NCBI GenBank assembly: GCA_018400695.1
Contig: JAGYMF010000005.1
Coordinates: forward strand, 1-37,691
Source of the DNA: Bacteroidales bacterium
GTDB taxonomy: Bacteria > Bacteroidota > Bacteroidia > Bacteroidales > GCA-2748055
Direction: 5' to 3'
Length of the DNA stretch: 37,691 bases
In this document: positions 1-7,539 of the stretch, in pieces
How the letters are laid out: every line of letters starts with the position of its first letter
Position numbering within the stretch: position 1 is the stretch's first letter
Program-made: the position numbers and the translations under genes
Notes under the pieces: generated by a model
The model's database searches: none
Told to the model about the DNA's origin: nothing
The model's input: only the letters and a program-made list of their open reading frames with translations

Positions 1-93
1 CTGCAGGAGATGAACGTTCCGGCGGTGATCATTGGAAAAGCCATCTATGAGGGGAAGATTGAATTGACAGATCTTGAACAATTTATGCATTAG
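1..93 (+). CDS. hisA: HisA, C-terminal end (partial)
   Basis: The window opens inside a reading frame that ends with TAG at 91-93. The visible 30 residues contain VPAVIIGKAIYEGKI, the characteristic last strand and helix of HisA, the phosphoribosylformimino-5-aminoimidazole carboxamide ribotide isomerase of histidine biosynthesis. HisA is a TIM-barrel enzyme acting just before HisF. The hisF start codon follows after three bases, so the two genes are surely in one operon. The 5' part lies outside the window. The call rests on the motif and on the canonical hisA-hisF-hisIE order. Confidence 0.93.
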   Translation: MQEMNVPAVIIGKAIYEGKIELTDLEQFMH

Positions 94-96
94 TAT

Positions 97-849
97 ATGC
101 TTGCAAAAAGAATTATTCCATGTTTGGATGTGCGGGACGGCATGACCGTCAAGGGAATTAACTTTGTGGATATCAAAGAGGTGGGAGACCCGGTAGAGCT
201 GGGCGCCAGGTATGCCATGGAGGGTGCCGATGAGCTGGTCTATCTCGATATCACAGCATCCCATGAAAAGCGGAAGCTCTTTGCTGACCTGGTGCGGAGA
301 ATTGCAGTGAACCTGAACATCCCCTTCTCCGTGGGTGGTGGTATCAATGAATTGCGCGATGCAGATGTCCTGCTTTCGGCGGGGGCTGACAAGGTTTCTG
401 TTAACAGTGCAGCGGTGCGTGATCCCGGGCTGGTTAGCCAGATCGCCTCCGGCTTCGGGAGTCAGTTCGTGATCGTCGCCATCGATGCGCGTCTTGAGGA
501 CGGGGCCTGGCAGGTCTATATTAACGGAGGAAGGATCCCCGCCGGCAAGGAGCTCTTTGGCTGGGCCAGGGAGGTGGAGGACCGGGGAGCAGGAGAGATT
601 CTCTTTACCTCGATGAACCATGATGGAACGAAGAACGGCTTTGCATGTGAGGCACTGAAGAAGCTCTCAGAAACGGTATCGATCCCCGTGATCGCTTCAG
701 GCGGTGCCGGAACAGAAAAGCATTTTGAAGAGGTATTCAGGGTGGGGAGGGCCGATGCGGCACTTGCAGCGAGTATTTTTCACTACAATGAGATCCCTGT
801 GCCTGTGCTGAAAAAGTATTTAAAGGAACACCATATCAACGTAAGATAA
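97..849 (+). CDS. hisF: Imidazole glycerol phosphate synthase cyclase subunit HisF
   Basis: HisF is the cyclase half of imidazole glycerol phosphate synthase. It uses ammonia delivered by HisH to turn PRFAR into imidazole glycerol phosphate and AICAR. The 250-residue length is normal. The N-terminus KRIIPCLDV carries the catalytic Asp11, and VAIDA near residue 128 carries the second catalytic aspartate. Phosphate-binding loops are visible as SVGGGI and IASGGAG. It sits three bases after hisA and one base before hisIE, which implies translational coupling in a histidine operon. HisH is not in the window. Very secure. Confidence 0.98.
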   Translation: MLAKRIIPCLDVRDGMTVKGINFVDIKEVGDPVELGARYAMEGADELVYLDITASHEKRKLFADLVRRIAVNLNIPFSVGGGINELRDADVLLSAGADKVSVNSAAVRDPGLVSQIASGFGSQFVIVAIDARLEDGAWQVYINGGRIPAGKELFGWAREVEDRGAGEILFTSMNHDGTKNGFACEALKKLSETVSIPVIASGGAGTEKHFEEVFRVGRADAALAASIFHYNEIPVPVLKKYLKEHHINVR

Positions 850-850
850 G

Positions 851-1444
851 ATGATGGATTTTGACAAGATGAACGGACTGGTACCTGCCATTGTACAGGA
901 TGCCGTTACTTCTAAAGTGCTGATGCTGGGATTTATGAACAGTGAGGCGTATGAGAAGACCAAAAAAGAGCGACGTGTAACATTTTACAGCAGAACGAAG
1001 AACCGCCTTTGGACCAAAGGGGAGGAGAGCGGTAATTTTCTCGATGTGGAGGAGATCCTTGAGGATTGTGACAACGACACCCTGCTTATCAAGGTCCATC
1101 CTGCCGGTCCGGTTTGTCATACCGGGGCAGACACCTGTTTTTCAGAAGTGAACAGTGATGGTGTGGGATTCCTGAGAACGTTGCAGGATCTGATCGCAGA
1201 GCGCAAGCGGGAGCTGCCCGAAGGAAGCTATACGACCAGGCTTTTTAAAGCAGGGGTGAACAAGATCGCCCAGAAGGTGGGAGAAGAGGCAGTCGAGCTG
1301 GTGATCGAGGCTAAGGATGACGATGCCGGCCTCTTCCTTAATGAATCGGCCGATCTGTTGTACCATCTCCTGGTGCTGCTCACAGAGAAGGGGTTTGATA
1401 TCTCTGATGTAGTTAAGGTATTGGAAGAACGGCACAAAAAATAG
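851..1444 (+). CDS. hisIE: Bifunctional phosphoribosyl-AMP cyclohydrolase / phosphoribosyl-ATP pyrophosphatase HisIE
   Basis: This fusion protein catalyses the second and third steps of histidine biosynthesis. The N-terminal HisI domain (about residues 1-105) shows TKGEESGN, the metal-binding DCDNDTLL and the PAGPVCHTG motif. The C-terminal HisE domain (about 110-197) shows the MazG-like KVGEEAVELVIEAKDD and ESADLLYHLLVLL. At 197 residues it is the usual size of the fused form found in Bacteroidota and enterobacteria. It starts one base after the hisF stop. It is the last gene of the operon here. Its final codons (AAA AAA TAG) also form part of a terminator for the opposing aminotransferase gene. 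Confidence 0.97.
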   Translation: MMDFDKMNGLVPAIVQDAVTSKVLMLGFMNSEAYEKTKKERRVTFYSRTKNRLWTKGEESGNFLDVEEILEDCDNDTLLIKVHPAGPVCHTGADTCFSEVNSDGVGFLRTLQDLIAERKRELPEGSYTTRLFKAGVNKIAQKVGEEAVELVIEAKDDDAGLFLNESADLLYHLLVLLTEKGFDISDVVKVLEERHKK

Positions 1445-1478
1445 CTGAAATTCCGGATAAATCCGTCATTTCAGCTAT
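1433..1478 (-). terminator. Intrinsic terminator of the ornithine aminotransferase gene, overlapping the hisIE end
   Basis: ATAGCTGAAAT (1441-1451) pairs perfectly with ATTTCAGCTAT (1468-1478), with an inner CGGAT/ATCCG stem (1454-1458 with 1461-1465). On the minus strand the hairpin is followed directly by a T run (CTATTTTTTGTG), the classic Rho-independent layout, 62 bases past the aminotransferase stop. On the plus strand no T run follows, so it fits the minus-strand gene better. The T run is the complement of the last hisIE codons. Confidence 0.85.
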
Positions 1479-1507
1479 TCAAAATGTGTTCAACTTATTG
1501 TGTTAAC

Positions 1508-1523
1508 AGCGGACATGTCCGCT
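1508..1523. repeat. Perfect 16-bp palindrome AGCGGACATGTCCGCT
   Basis: AGCGGACA is followed by its exact reverse complement TGTCCGCT. It lies between the convergent hisIE and aminotransferase genes, 16 bases past the aminotransferase stop on the minus strand. As RNA it gives a six-pair stem with a CATG loop and no T run, so it is not an obvious terminator. It may stabilise a 3' end or bind a dimeric protein. Function unknown. Confidence 0.6.
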
Positions 1524-1539
1524 TGTTCAAAGTGCCTGT

Positions 1540-2748
1540 TTAAAATTCGTCCAGCGTCTTTTTGATGATGCCGACAGCGTCCATGAGCTGTTCTTCGGTA
1601 ATGACCAGCGGCGGGGCAAAACGGATGATGTGCTCATGAGTGGGCTTTGCCAGCAGTCCATTGTTCTTCAGCGCCACGCAAACGTCCCAGGCTTTCTTCC
1701 CCCCCTTAGGTTCGATCACAATGGCGTTCAGCAGTCCCTTCCCACGTACAAGGGTCACCATCGGGTGGTCGATCTTCTTCAGTTCGGCACGGAAAATTTC
1801 GCCGAGCCGTTCAGCATTTTCAGCAAGCTTCTCCTCCTTGATCACCTCCAGTGCTGCAACAGCTACCTTGGCTGCAACAGGGTTTCCTCCGTAGGTCGAT
1901 CCGTGCTCTCCGGGTTTAATAACGAGCATGATGTCATCATCGGCAAGCACAGCCGATACAGGATACAGACCTCCTGAGAGGGCTTTGCCGAGGATGAGGA
2001 TATCGGGACGTACATTTTCATGGTCGCATGCCAGAAGCTTTCCTGTCCGTGCGAGCCCTGTCTGCACTTCGTCAGCGATAAAGAGCACGTTCTTCTCCTT
2101 GCAGCGCTTTGCAGCCTTACTCAGGTAGCCGTCATCCGGAACATAGACACCCGCTTCGCCCTGAATGGGTTCAACGAGGAATCCGGCTACATTCGGATCT
2201 TCCAGTGCCTTCTCCAGTGCCGGGATGTCGTTATAGGGCACCACTTCGAATCCGGGAGTGTAGGGTCCGAATCCCTTGTAAGAGTCAGGGTCGGTCGACA
2301 TGGAGATGATCGTCACCGTGCGTCCGTGGAAGTTGCCTTCGCACACAATGATCTTGGCCTCATTTTCCGGAATTCCCTTTTTCTCATAACCCCATTTGCG
2401 GCAAAGCTTGATCGCTGTTTCGTCACCTTCGGCGCCTGAATTCATGGGTAATACCTTGTCGTACCCGAAAAATTTGGTAACATACTCTTCGAATTCACCC
2501 AGTACGCTGTTGAAAAAGGCCCTTGAAGTAAGGGTGAGCCTGCTGGCCTGATCGGTCATCGCTTTGACGATCCTGGGATGGCAATGTCCTTGGTTTACAG
2601 CGGAGTAGGCTGACAGGAAATCGTAATATTTTTTACCGTCAACATCCCATACATGGACGCCTTCACCACGGTCAAGCACCACGGGAAGCGGGTGGTAGTT
2701 ATGTGCTCCGTATTTATCTTCTCTCTGGATGTAGTCTTGTGTATTCAT
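1540..2748 (-). CDS. rocD: Ornithine--oxo-acid aminotransferase
   Basis: A PLP-dependent class III aminotransferase that converts ornithine and 2-oxoglutarate to glutamate semialdehyde and glutamate, linking arginine/ornithine breakdown to proline and glutamate. The 402 residues match bacterial RocD in length and sequence ([13 protein letters not shown] near the start). FIADEVQTG holds the pyridine-N aspartate (D226) and LGKALSGG holds the PLP lysine (K255). The start is fixed by the [20 protein letters not shown] leader and an exact -7 box about 44 bases upstream. It is monocistronic, with its own terminator at 1433-1478. Acetylornithine aminotransferase is the main alternative, but the N-terminal motif favours RocD. 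Confidence 0.93.
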   Translation of the reverse strand: MNTQDYIQREDKYGAHNYHPLPVVLDRGEGVHVWDVDGKKYYDFLSAYSAVNQGHCHPRIVKAMTDQASRLTLTSRAFFNSVLGEFEEYVTKFFGYDKVLPMNSGAEGDETAIKLCRKWGYEKKGIPENEAKIIVCEGNFHGRTVTIISMSTDPDSYKGFGPYTPGFEVVPYNDIPALEKALEDPNVAGFLVEPIQGEAGVYVPDDGYLSKAAKRCKEKNVLFIADEVQTGLARTGKLLACDHENVRPDILILGKALSGGLYPVSAVLADDDIMLVIKPGEHGSTYGGNPVAAKVAVAALEVIKEEKLAENAERLGEIFRAELKKIDHPMVTLVRGKGLLNAIVIEPKGGKKAWDVCVALKNNGLLAKPTHEHIIRFAPPLVITEEQLMDAVGIIKKTLDEF

Positions 2749-2791
2749 GCGTTTCTCAGGTATTAAATAATTAATATAATGATCTGAGCTG

Positions 2792-2799
2792 CAAAGTTA
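2792..2799 (-). promoter_or_regulatory. Bacteroidota -7 box TAACTTTG for the ornithine aminotransferase gene
   Basis: On the minus strand TAACTTTG matches TAnnTTTG exactly, 43 bases before the ATG. No clear TTTG -33 box is seen at the usual spacing. Confidence 0.55.
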
Positions 2800-2954
2800 A
2801 TGGAATCCTGATGTTTTTAATAACTCCTGCCGAAAAACTTATTCATCAGCCTGCATCCGGGAAGTGACATTGGAGTCAAACAAAGATTCCAATTGTTTGT
2901 TAGGATTAAGACACGTATAACTGGTGATAAATCTTTAATAATATAAAAATACAC

Positions 2955-3521
2955 ATGAAACCACACGATCTGATTACAAAGCGCTGGAGCCCGGTGGCTT
3001 TTTCTGACAAAAAACCTGCAAGGGAAATTATTGAACAGCTTTTTGAGGCTGCACGCTGGGCGCCTTCGAGTTATAATGCACAACCCTGGAAGTTTATTTT
3101 TGCACAGCGGGGAGAGCCTGCCTATGATAAACTCTTTGGTCTGCTTTATGAAGGCAATCAGACGTGGGCGAAGACTGCCCCCATGCTGATTCTCAGTATG
3201 GCTGAACAGGTGCCGGAGGGGAGTACCGGTGTGAATCGTTTTGCATCGCACGATACTGGAATGGCTACTGCGAATTTATTACTGCAGGCCAGTGCAATGG
3301 GGATGTATGCGCATATGATGGGTGGATATGATACCGATAAGGCCAGGCAGGTCCTGGAAATACCTGATAACTATATGTTGCTGGCCATGATCGCGGTAGG
3401 CTACAAGGGGGACCCTGCTGACCTGCCTGCTGATATTGCTGCACGTGAAAAGAATAAGCGGGAAAGGCACGGCATAGCTGATTTTGCCTTTAACGGCAGC
3501 TTTCCTAAAATTTCGCGGTGA
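2955..3521 (+). CDS. Nitroreductase family protein
   Basis: An FMN-dependent oxidoreductase of the nitroreductase superfamily, 188 residues, a usual length for the family. The segment AARWAPSSYNAQPWKF is the strongest signature (helix and FMN-contacting loop). GMATANLLLQASAMGMYAHMMGG corresponds to the conserved central dimer helix, and LLAMIAVGYKGDP to the last core strand. The N-terminal LITKRWSPVAF stands where many members have RRSxRxF. The physiological substrate cannot be read from the sequence; such enzymes reduce nitroaromatics, quinones or enones using NAD(P)H. It is divergent from the aminotransferase gene and its last 17 bases overlap the 3' end of the opposing TonB-receptor gene. 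Confidence 0.88.
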   Translation: MKPHDLITKRWSPVAFSDKKPAREIIEQLFEAARWAPSSYNAQPWKFIFAQRGEPAYDKLFGLLYEGNQTWAKTAPMLILSMAEQVPEGSTGVNRFASHDTGMATANLLLQASAMGMYAHMMGGYDTDKARQVLEIPDNYMLLAMIAVGYKGDPADLPADIAAREKNKRERHGIADFAFNGSFPKISR

Positions 3522-5970
3522 CCTTAATGTTGAATCTTCTGCCTGTCAAGTAGTTTGGAACGGCGAACTGTGATGGAATACCCTCCTGGTTCGAGATGGT
3601 CCGGATCCATGAGTATGAAGCAGCATTGTTGATGCCCAGCAGGTTGAAAATCTCAGCGCTTAGCCAGATCGTGCGGAAGTGTCTGAACGGGTTCTTTTCT
3701 GTCAGCACCTGATCCTCTTTTTTGATGATCTTCGAAAAACCCAGGTCGACCCTTCTGTACGGGGGCATTTTAAACGTTGTATAGTATTGCTGTTCATTGG
3801 GTTGACTCAGCGGAAGACCGGTGCCAAAGAAGGCGCTCAGCTGGACCTTATAGTCGGGATTGTTGGGCAGGTAGTCCTGGAAAAAGACCCCTGCGGTGAA
3901 GAGCTGATTTGTAGGCCGGGCATAGTACCCTGCCGCTTCGTATACATTCACCCCGTCAACAATATCTACGAGAATGGAATCACCTGCAATATCTTCCCTG
4001 GTTTGCATCAGGGATGCGGTGAACCATGAGTCAGATCCTGGCACGAATTCGCCTGTCAGTTTGAAATCGATCCCCGTTGCATAGCCGGTGGCGATATTCT
4101 CCCCCGCGTAACTGATTCTGACATTTTCGATCTTGTAGGGTATCAGGTCGTCCAGCCATTTATAATACATCTCGGTAGTTAGCTTGAATGGACGGTCCCA
4201 GAGGCTGAAGATATAGTCACCTCCCAGTAACAGGTGGGTGGAACGCTGTGGTTTGATTCCGAAGTTGATCTGATCGTCGGGCATCCTCATCTCCTTGTAG
4301 AAGGGGGGCTGATAGTAGTATCCGCCCGAGAGGTGGAAGATCATATCCCTTGTCCAGTTTGGTTGCACACTGAAAGTTATCCGCGGACTCACCATCAGGC
4401 TTTTATTAAAATTCCAGAGTGAACCGCGGACACCCGCCGTAATGAAATAGTCAGCCTCCACGGTATTGATCTCCCAGGTATCCTGGATGAAGCTGGTGAA
4501 CAGGTCGTATGAGATGTGTTGTGTGGTCCTCGAATAATCGTCCATAACGATCTCCCGTCCGTTGTTGGGGAGGACAAACCCGGCTGAATCCACCAGTTTC
4601 CACTCGTTGATGCGGTCGTAAAAATCCTGGTACTGGTATTTAAGACCCCATTTCAGTAGATGGCCTCCGGCTCTGAGTGTACCGATATGAGAACCGGAGA
4701 TCACATAGGCATCCAGATAGTTGCGGGCGTGGCTGAACATGGTTCCCACGCCGATATTCAGGATGCTGTCACCATAGGTTTCCGAGCCGGGTGTATTGTC
4801 CAGTTCATTGATCAGGTATTGTCCCCGGATATCGAAAGTCTCCTGCTCATTGGTTTGGAATGCAGTAGCGATAAACTTGAGCGTCAGGTTGTTTACCGGA
4901 TAAATATTCAAAGAAAGGGCGCCAAGGTATGTATTGAACCTGTCGAATTCCTGTCCGTCATAGTAGATCTTCAGGTTAAAAGGCAGTTCCTGCGTCCCGA
5001 ACTCTGTGGTACGTGTTTCCGGGACAAACTGGTACACGTTTGATGAGTAATTGGTTAGAAATGAAAGTTCCACTTTTCTTGAGAACCGGTAGGTAATCAG
5101 CGCCTGCAGATCTGAGAACTGCGGTTTGTAATCACCCGTGGTTTCCAGGGTATTCAGCAGGTAGGAGGTTGTTTTGTACCTGTAGCCGGTAAGGTAGGAG
5201 AGCCGTTTATTTTTCGAGATACCTTCCATGTGGATGGAGGCCCCCAGCAGGCTCACCTCAGCCGATCCGGCAAATTTTTCAGGTTTCCTGTAGGTGATGT
5301 CAAGTGCTGAAGACATTTTATCACCGTACCTGGCGTCGAAGCCACCGGCAGAGAAGCGGATGGAGGAGACGAGGTCGGAATTGATGAAGCTCAAACCTTC
5401 CTGCTCGCCCGATCTAACCAGGAAAGGGCGGTATATCTCGATATCATTAACATAGACCAGGTTTTCGTCGAAGTTGCCTCCCCGCACAGAGTATTGCGAG
5501 CTGAGTTCATTGTTGGAGCTCACGCCAGCCTGTGACTTAATGATCGCTTCGATTTTTCCCGTTGTGCTTGGCATATAGTTCATGTCGGCAACGTTGATCC
5601 GCTGAAATGTACTTGCGCGGTCCTGCCGTGCGCTGACAGAGATCTCGCCGATGCTGGTCACATCCTGCTGCAGCGTAAGAGAGAGCTCCCTCTGTTCGCC
5701 ATTTTTCAGCATAACCCGCTCTTTGCGTGTTACATAACCGATGCAGGAGATCACGATCTCCAATGGTTGGTCTGAAGGTACAGAAATTTTGAAAGAGCCG
5801 TCTGAAGCGGTCATCGTGCCCTCACGGGAGCCTGCCAGGGCCACGTTGGCCAGTTCGACCGGTTGACCGAGGGAATCTGTTACGAGGCCGGTAATGCGCG
5901 CTGAACCCTGCCCGTGGATCATCATGGGAGCAGTCAGGATAAACAGTATGGTCAATAGTGTTGATCTCAT
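3505..5970 (-). CDS. TonB-dependent outer-membrane receptor with carboxypeptidase-regulatory-like N-domain
   Basis: An 821-residue outer-membrane transporter. Residues 1-21 form a signal peptide ending IHGQ. About 24-105 is a CarboxypepD_reg-like beta sandwich (ITGLVTDSLGQPVELANVAL). About 125-230 is the plug (KIEAIIKSQAGVSS, YSVRGGNFDENLVYVNDIEI). The rest is a beta barrel ending in phenylalanine (NIKVTAKF), as expected for BAM-dependent proteins. It is shorter than SusC-type receptors and no SusD-like lipoprotein is adjacent, so a glycan-uptake role is not indicated; the substrate is unknown. A small carboxypeptidase-regulatory-domain protein lies 69 bases upstream on the same strand and is probably co-transcribed. 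The 3' end overlaps the nitroreductase gene by 17 bases. Confidence 0.92.
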   Translation of the reverse strand: MRSTLLTILFILTAPMMIHGQGSARITGLVTDSLGQPVELANVALAGSREGTMTASDGSFKISVPSDQPLEIVISCIGYVTRKERVMLKNGEQRELSLTLQQDVTSIGEISVSARQDRASTFQRINVADMNYMPSTTGKIEAIIKSQAGVSSNNELSSQYSVRGGNFDENLVYVNDIEIYRPFLVRSGEQEGLSFINSDLVSSIRFSAGGFDARYGDKMSSALDITYRKPEKFAGSAEVSLLGASIHMEGISKNKRLSYLTGYRYKTTSYLLNTLETTGDYKPQFSDLQALITYRFSRKVELSFLTNYSSNVYQFVPETRTTEFGTQELPFNLKIYYDGQEFDRFNTYLGALSLNIYPVNNLTLKFIATAFQTNEQETFDIRGQYLINELDNTPGSETYGDSILNIGVGTMFSHARNYLDAYVISGSHIGTLRAGGHLLKWGLKYQYQDFYDRINEWKLVDSAGFVLPNNGREIVMDDYSRTTQHISYDLFTSFIQDTWEINTVEADYFITAGVRGSLWNFNKSLMVSPRITFSVQPNWTRDMIFHLSGGYYYQPPFYKEMRMPDDQINFGIKPQRSTHLLLGGDYIFSLWDRPFKLTTEMYYKWLDDLIPYKIENVRISYAGENIATGYATGIDFKLTGEFVPGSDSWFTASLMQTREDIAGDSILVDIVDGVNVYEAAGYYARPTNQLFTAGVFFQDYLPNNPDYKVQLSAFFGTGLPLSQPNEQQYYTTFKMPPYRRVDLGFSKIIKKEDQVLTEKNPFRHFRTIWLSAEIFNLLGINNAASYSWIRTISNQEGIPSQFAVPNYLTGRRFNIKVTAKF

Positions 5971-6039
5971 AAATGAGGCTGAACATTGAAATAACTGCAG
6001 CGTGGGGGGATTAATTGTATGAAGGTGGTATTTTCTGTC

Positions 6040-6693
6040 TCAATTATCATTTTTGAATTCGCCCCTTTTTAGTGCATCAAAGAATTTTGCCCAGCGTAGC
6101 GGATCGAATACGCTGTAATAAGGGTATTGTCCTTCGTAATATAGTTTGTTGTATTGCTGCTGCATCACCTCTCTGAAGTTCATGGTTGGCGTGGCGTTGA
6201 CATCGTTGATTTTAATCTGTGTCTTGATCAGTGCGATATTCTTCATGGCACGTTGCTCATCGTCGGTTGGCATCTCCATGGCGATAAAATCATCCTTGAA
6301 CTCCTGGTAATTTTTCCAGGGAAAGACCTTGACTTCTGCCAGCTGGAAGGTGTCGCTTACGAGGAAGATATCTGAAGGGTACTGGTCTGTCTCCAGGGAA
6401 TCGGGGATCACATGGATGGTTGGTTTGTATCCGAGATGACTGAACAGTACGGTGTCGCTGGGATGCACCACGAAGGAGAACAGTCCGCGGCTATCGGCTG
6501 TTGTTCCGCGGCTTCTGTTCAGGATAACGATATTGACATGACCTACAGGGCGGTGCTCAAGGTTTCTTATGATGCCAGAGAATTGGATCAGCTCTTCCTG
6601 GTTCTGTCTGCCACTGAACAGTTGCCCATTTGCAGGGGCAGCGGTTATGACCAAAAAAAATAACAGTATTATTGCTTCCCGCAGATGCACCAT
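6040..6693 (-). CDS. Secreted protein with carboxypeptidase-regulatory-like domain
   Basis: 217 residues with an N-terminal signal peptide (AIILLFFLVITAAPANGQ). Residues about 36-115 form a CarboxypepD_reg-like domain (FSGIIRNLEHRPVGHVNIVI, then DTVLFSHLGYKP), the module that also sits at the N-terminus of TonB receptors. The C-terminal half (LAEVKVFPWKNYQEFKDDF, then a charged helical region) has no domain I recognise, although this layout is common in uncharacterised Bacteroidota envelope proteins. It lies upstream of the TonB-receptor gene on the same strand with a 69-base gap, which suggests one transcript from the -7 box at 6714-6721. Likely periplasmic or outer-membrane associated; role unknown. 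Confidence 0.8.
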   Translation of the reverse strand: MVHLREAIILLFFLVITAAPANGQLFSGRQNQEELIQFSGIIRNLEHRPVGHVNIVILNRSRGTTADSRGLFSFVVHPSDTVLFSHLGYKPTIHVIPDSLETDQYPSDIFLVSDTFQLAEVKVFPWKNYQEFKDDFIAMEMPTDDEQRAMKNIALIKTQIKINDVNATPTMNFREVMQQQYNKLYYEGQYPYYSVFDPLRWAKFFDALKRGEFKNDN

Positions 6694-6713
6694 AGATTTT
6701 CAGACTATCGCCG

Positions 6714-6721
6714 CAAAAATA
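6714..6721 (-). promoter_or_regulatory. -7 box TATTTTTG for the secreted protein and TonB-receptor unit
   Basis: Minus-strand TATTTTTG matches TAnnTTTG exactly, 20 bases before the ATG at 6693. It stands nearly back to back with the -7 box of yjbQ at 6766-6773, so the two units share a compact divergent promoter region. Confidence 0.6.
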
Positions 6722-6765
6722 GTCAAAAAAAACAGGATATCTTCTCATCCGTCAGTCCGAAACTC

Positions 6766-6773
6766 TAAATTTG
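6766..6773 (+). promoter_or_regulatory. -7 box TAAATTTG for yjbQ
   Basis: Exact TAnnTTTG match ending 31 bases before the yjbQ ATG. No TTTG is seen at the -33 spacing. Confidence 0.55.
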
Positions 6774-6804
6774 TGTTTTATTAACAACCGGTAAATCAGA
6801 TCAA

Positions 6805-7215
6805 ATGGTTTTTCAGAAAGAGATTACCCTGAATCCCGGTGGCAGGGGGTGCCGCCTTATTACCCAAGAGGTCATTGAGCAGCTTCCGGAGTTTAACGGA
6901 AACGGGATCCTGCACATCTTTATTAAACATACCTCGGCAGGGCTGACGCTCAATGAGAATGCAGATCCATCGGTACGCTATGATGTCGGACGCTTCCTTG
7001 ATGAGCTTGTTCCGGAGAACCATCCGTTGTATACACATACGATGGAGGGACCCGACGATATGCCTGCGCATCTGAAATCGTCGATTGTAGGACAATCTGT
7101 TACCATTCCTGTAACAGCAGGCAGACCGGCCCTGGGAACCTGGCAGGGTATCTACCTTTGCGAATTCAGGAACCATGGCGGACCGCGGCGGATCGTCATC
7201 ACACTCTATTCCTGA
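6805..7215 (+). CDS. yjbQ: YjbQ family protein (secondary thiamine-phosphate synthase-like, UPF0047)
   Basis: 136 residues, the normal length of this compact all-beta family. It shows the conserved blocks HTSAGLTLNENADPSV, YTHTMEGPDDMPAHLKS and TWQGIYLCEFR. The histidines of these blocks form the presumed metal or ligand site. Family members can complement thiamine-phosphate synthase mutants weakly in E. coli, but their real cellular reaction is not settled. It appears to be a single-gene unit with its own -7 box, and no other thiamine gene is nearby. Family assignment is secure; function is not. Confidence 0.93.
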   Translation: MVFQKEITLNPGGRGCRLITQEVIEQLPEFNGNGILHIFIKHTSAGLTLNENADPSVRYDVGRFLDELVPENHPLYTHTMEGPDDMPAHLKSSIVGQSVTIPVTAGRPALGTWQGIYLCEFRNHGGPRRIVITLYS

Positions 7216-7539
7216 GGCTTTGTGAACTGCGCAGAGGTGCGGTAGTCAGCAAAATTGACGGGTGTCGTTTGCAAATGCTGCATTACAGTATTTATATTGC
7301 AGTGCTGCATGAGAGTTGATGTTTTTTTGAGCAATACTTGCCGGTGGAAGGCTGACAATGTTGTATTTTTCGGATGCATTCCAGTGAAAATAGGCCAGCA
7401 TATGTACACTTGAGGATATGCATTAGCTTTTTCTGTCAATAAATGCTCTGTCGCTATTTGATTTGGCAGATGCTATACAATAGTTTTCTGACGGTTGTTT
7501 TTTCTCTATTTTTGACCGAAGAAACAAGACTGGGAAAAA
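7216..7539. other. Intergenic region between yjbQ and iorA
   Basis: 324 bases with no convincing gene; a 77-residue minus-strand frame begins at TTG and has unconvincing content. It contains two direct copies of TGCTGCAT (7276-7283 and 7303-7310) and a 12-bp inverted repeat TGCAGTGCTGCA (7298-7309), which could be an operator. The iorA promoter candidate lies at 7457-7488. No terminator for yjbQ is obvious. Confidence 0.5.
7457..7488 (+). promoter_or_regulatory. Candidate iorA promoter with the repeated element TGCTATACAATA
   Basis: TTTG (7457-7460), a 20-base spacer, then TAGTTTTC (7481-7488), one mismatch from TAnnTTTG, with the Bacteroidota -33/-7 geometry. The 12-mer TGCTATACAATA (7471-7482) runs into the -7 box and recurs in front of iorB. 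The predicted transcript leader is about 45 bases. Confidence 0.5.

Noticed and set aside
836-1435. Minus-strand ORFs of 94, 97 and 69 codons across hisF/hisIE
   Set aside because: They lie opposite clear hisF/hisIE coding sequence and have no recognisable protein features; shadows.
2817-3251. 144-codon minus-strand ORF overlapping the nitroreductase gene
   Set aside because: It is antisense to a strongly conserved nitroreductase and its translation has no domain-like pattern.
7206-7439. 77-codon minus-strand ORF after yjbQ
   Set aside because: It starts at TTG, has no -7 box in front, overlaps the yjbQ end and its residue content is unconvincing.
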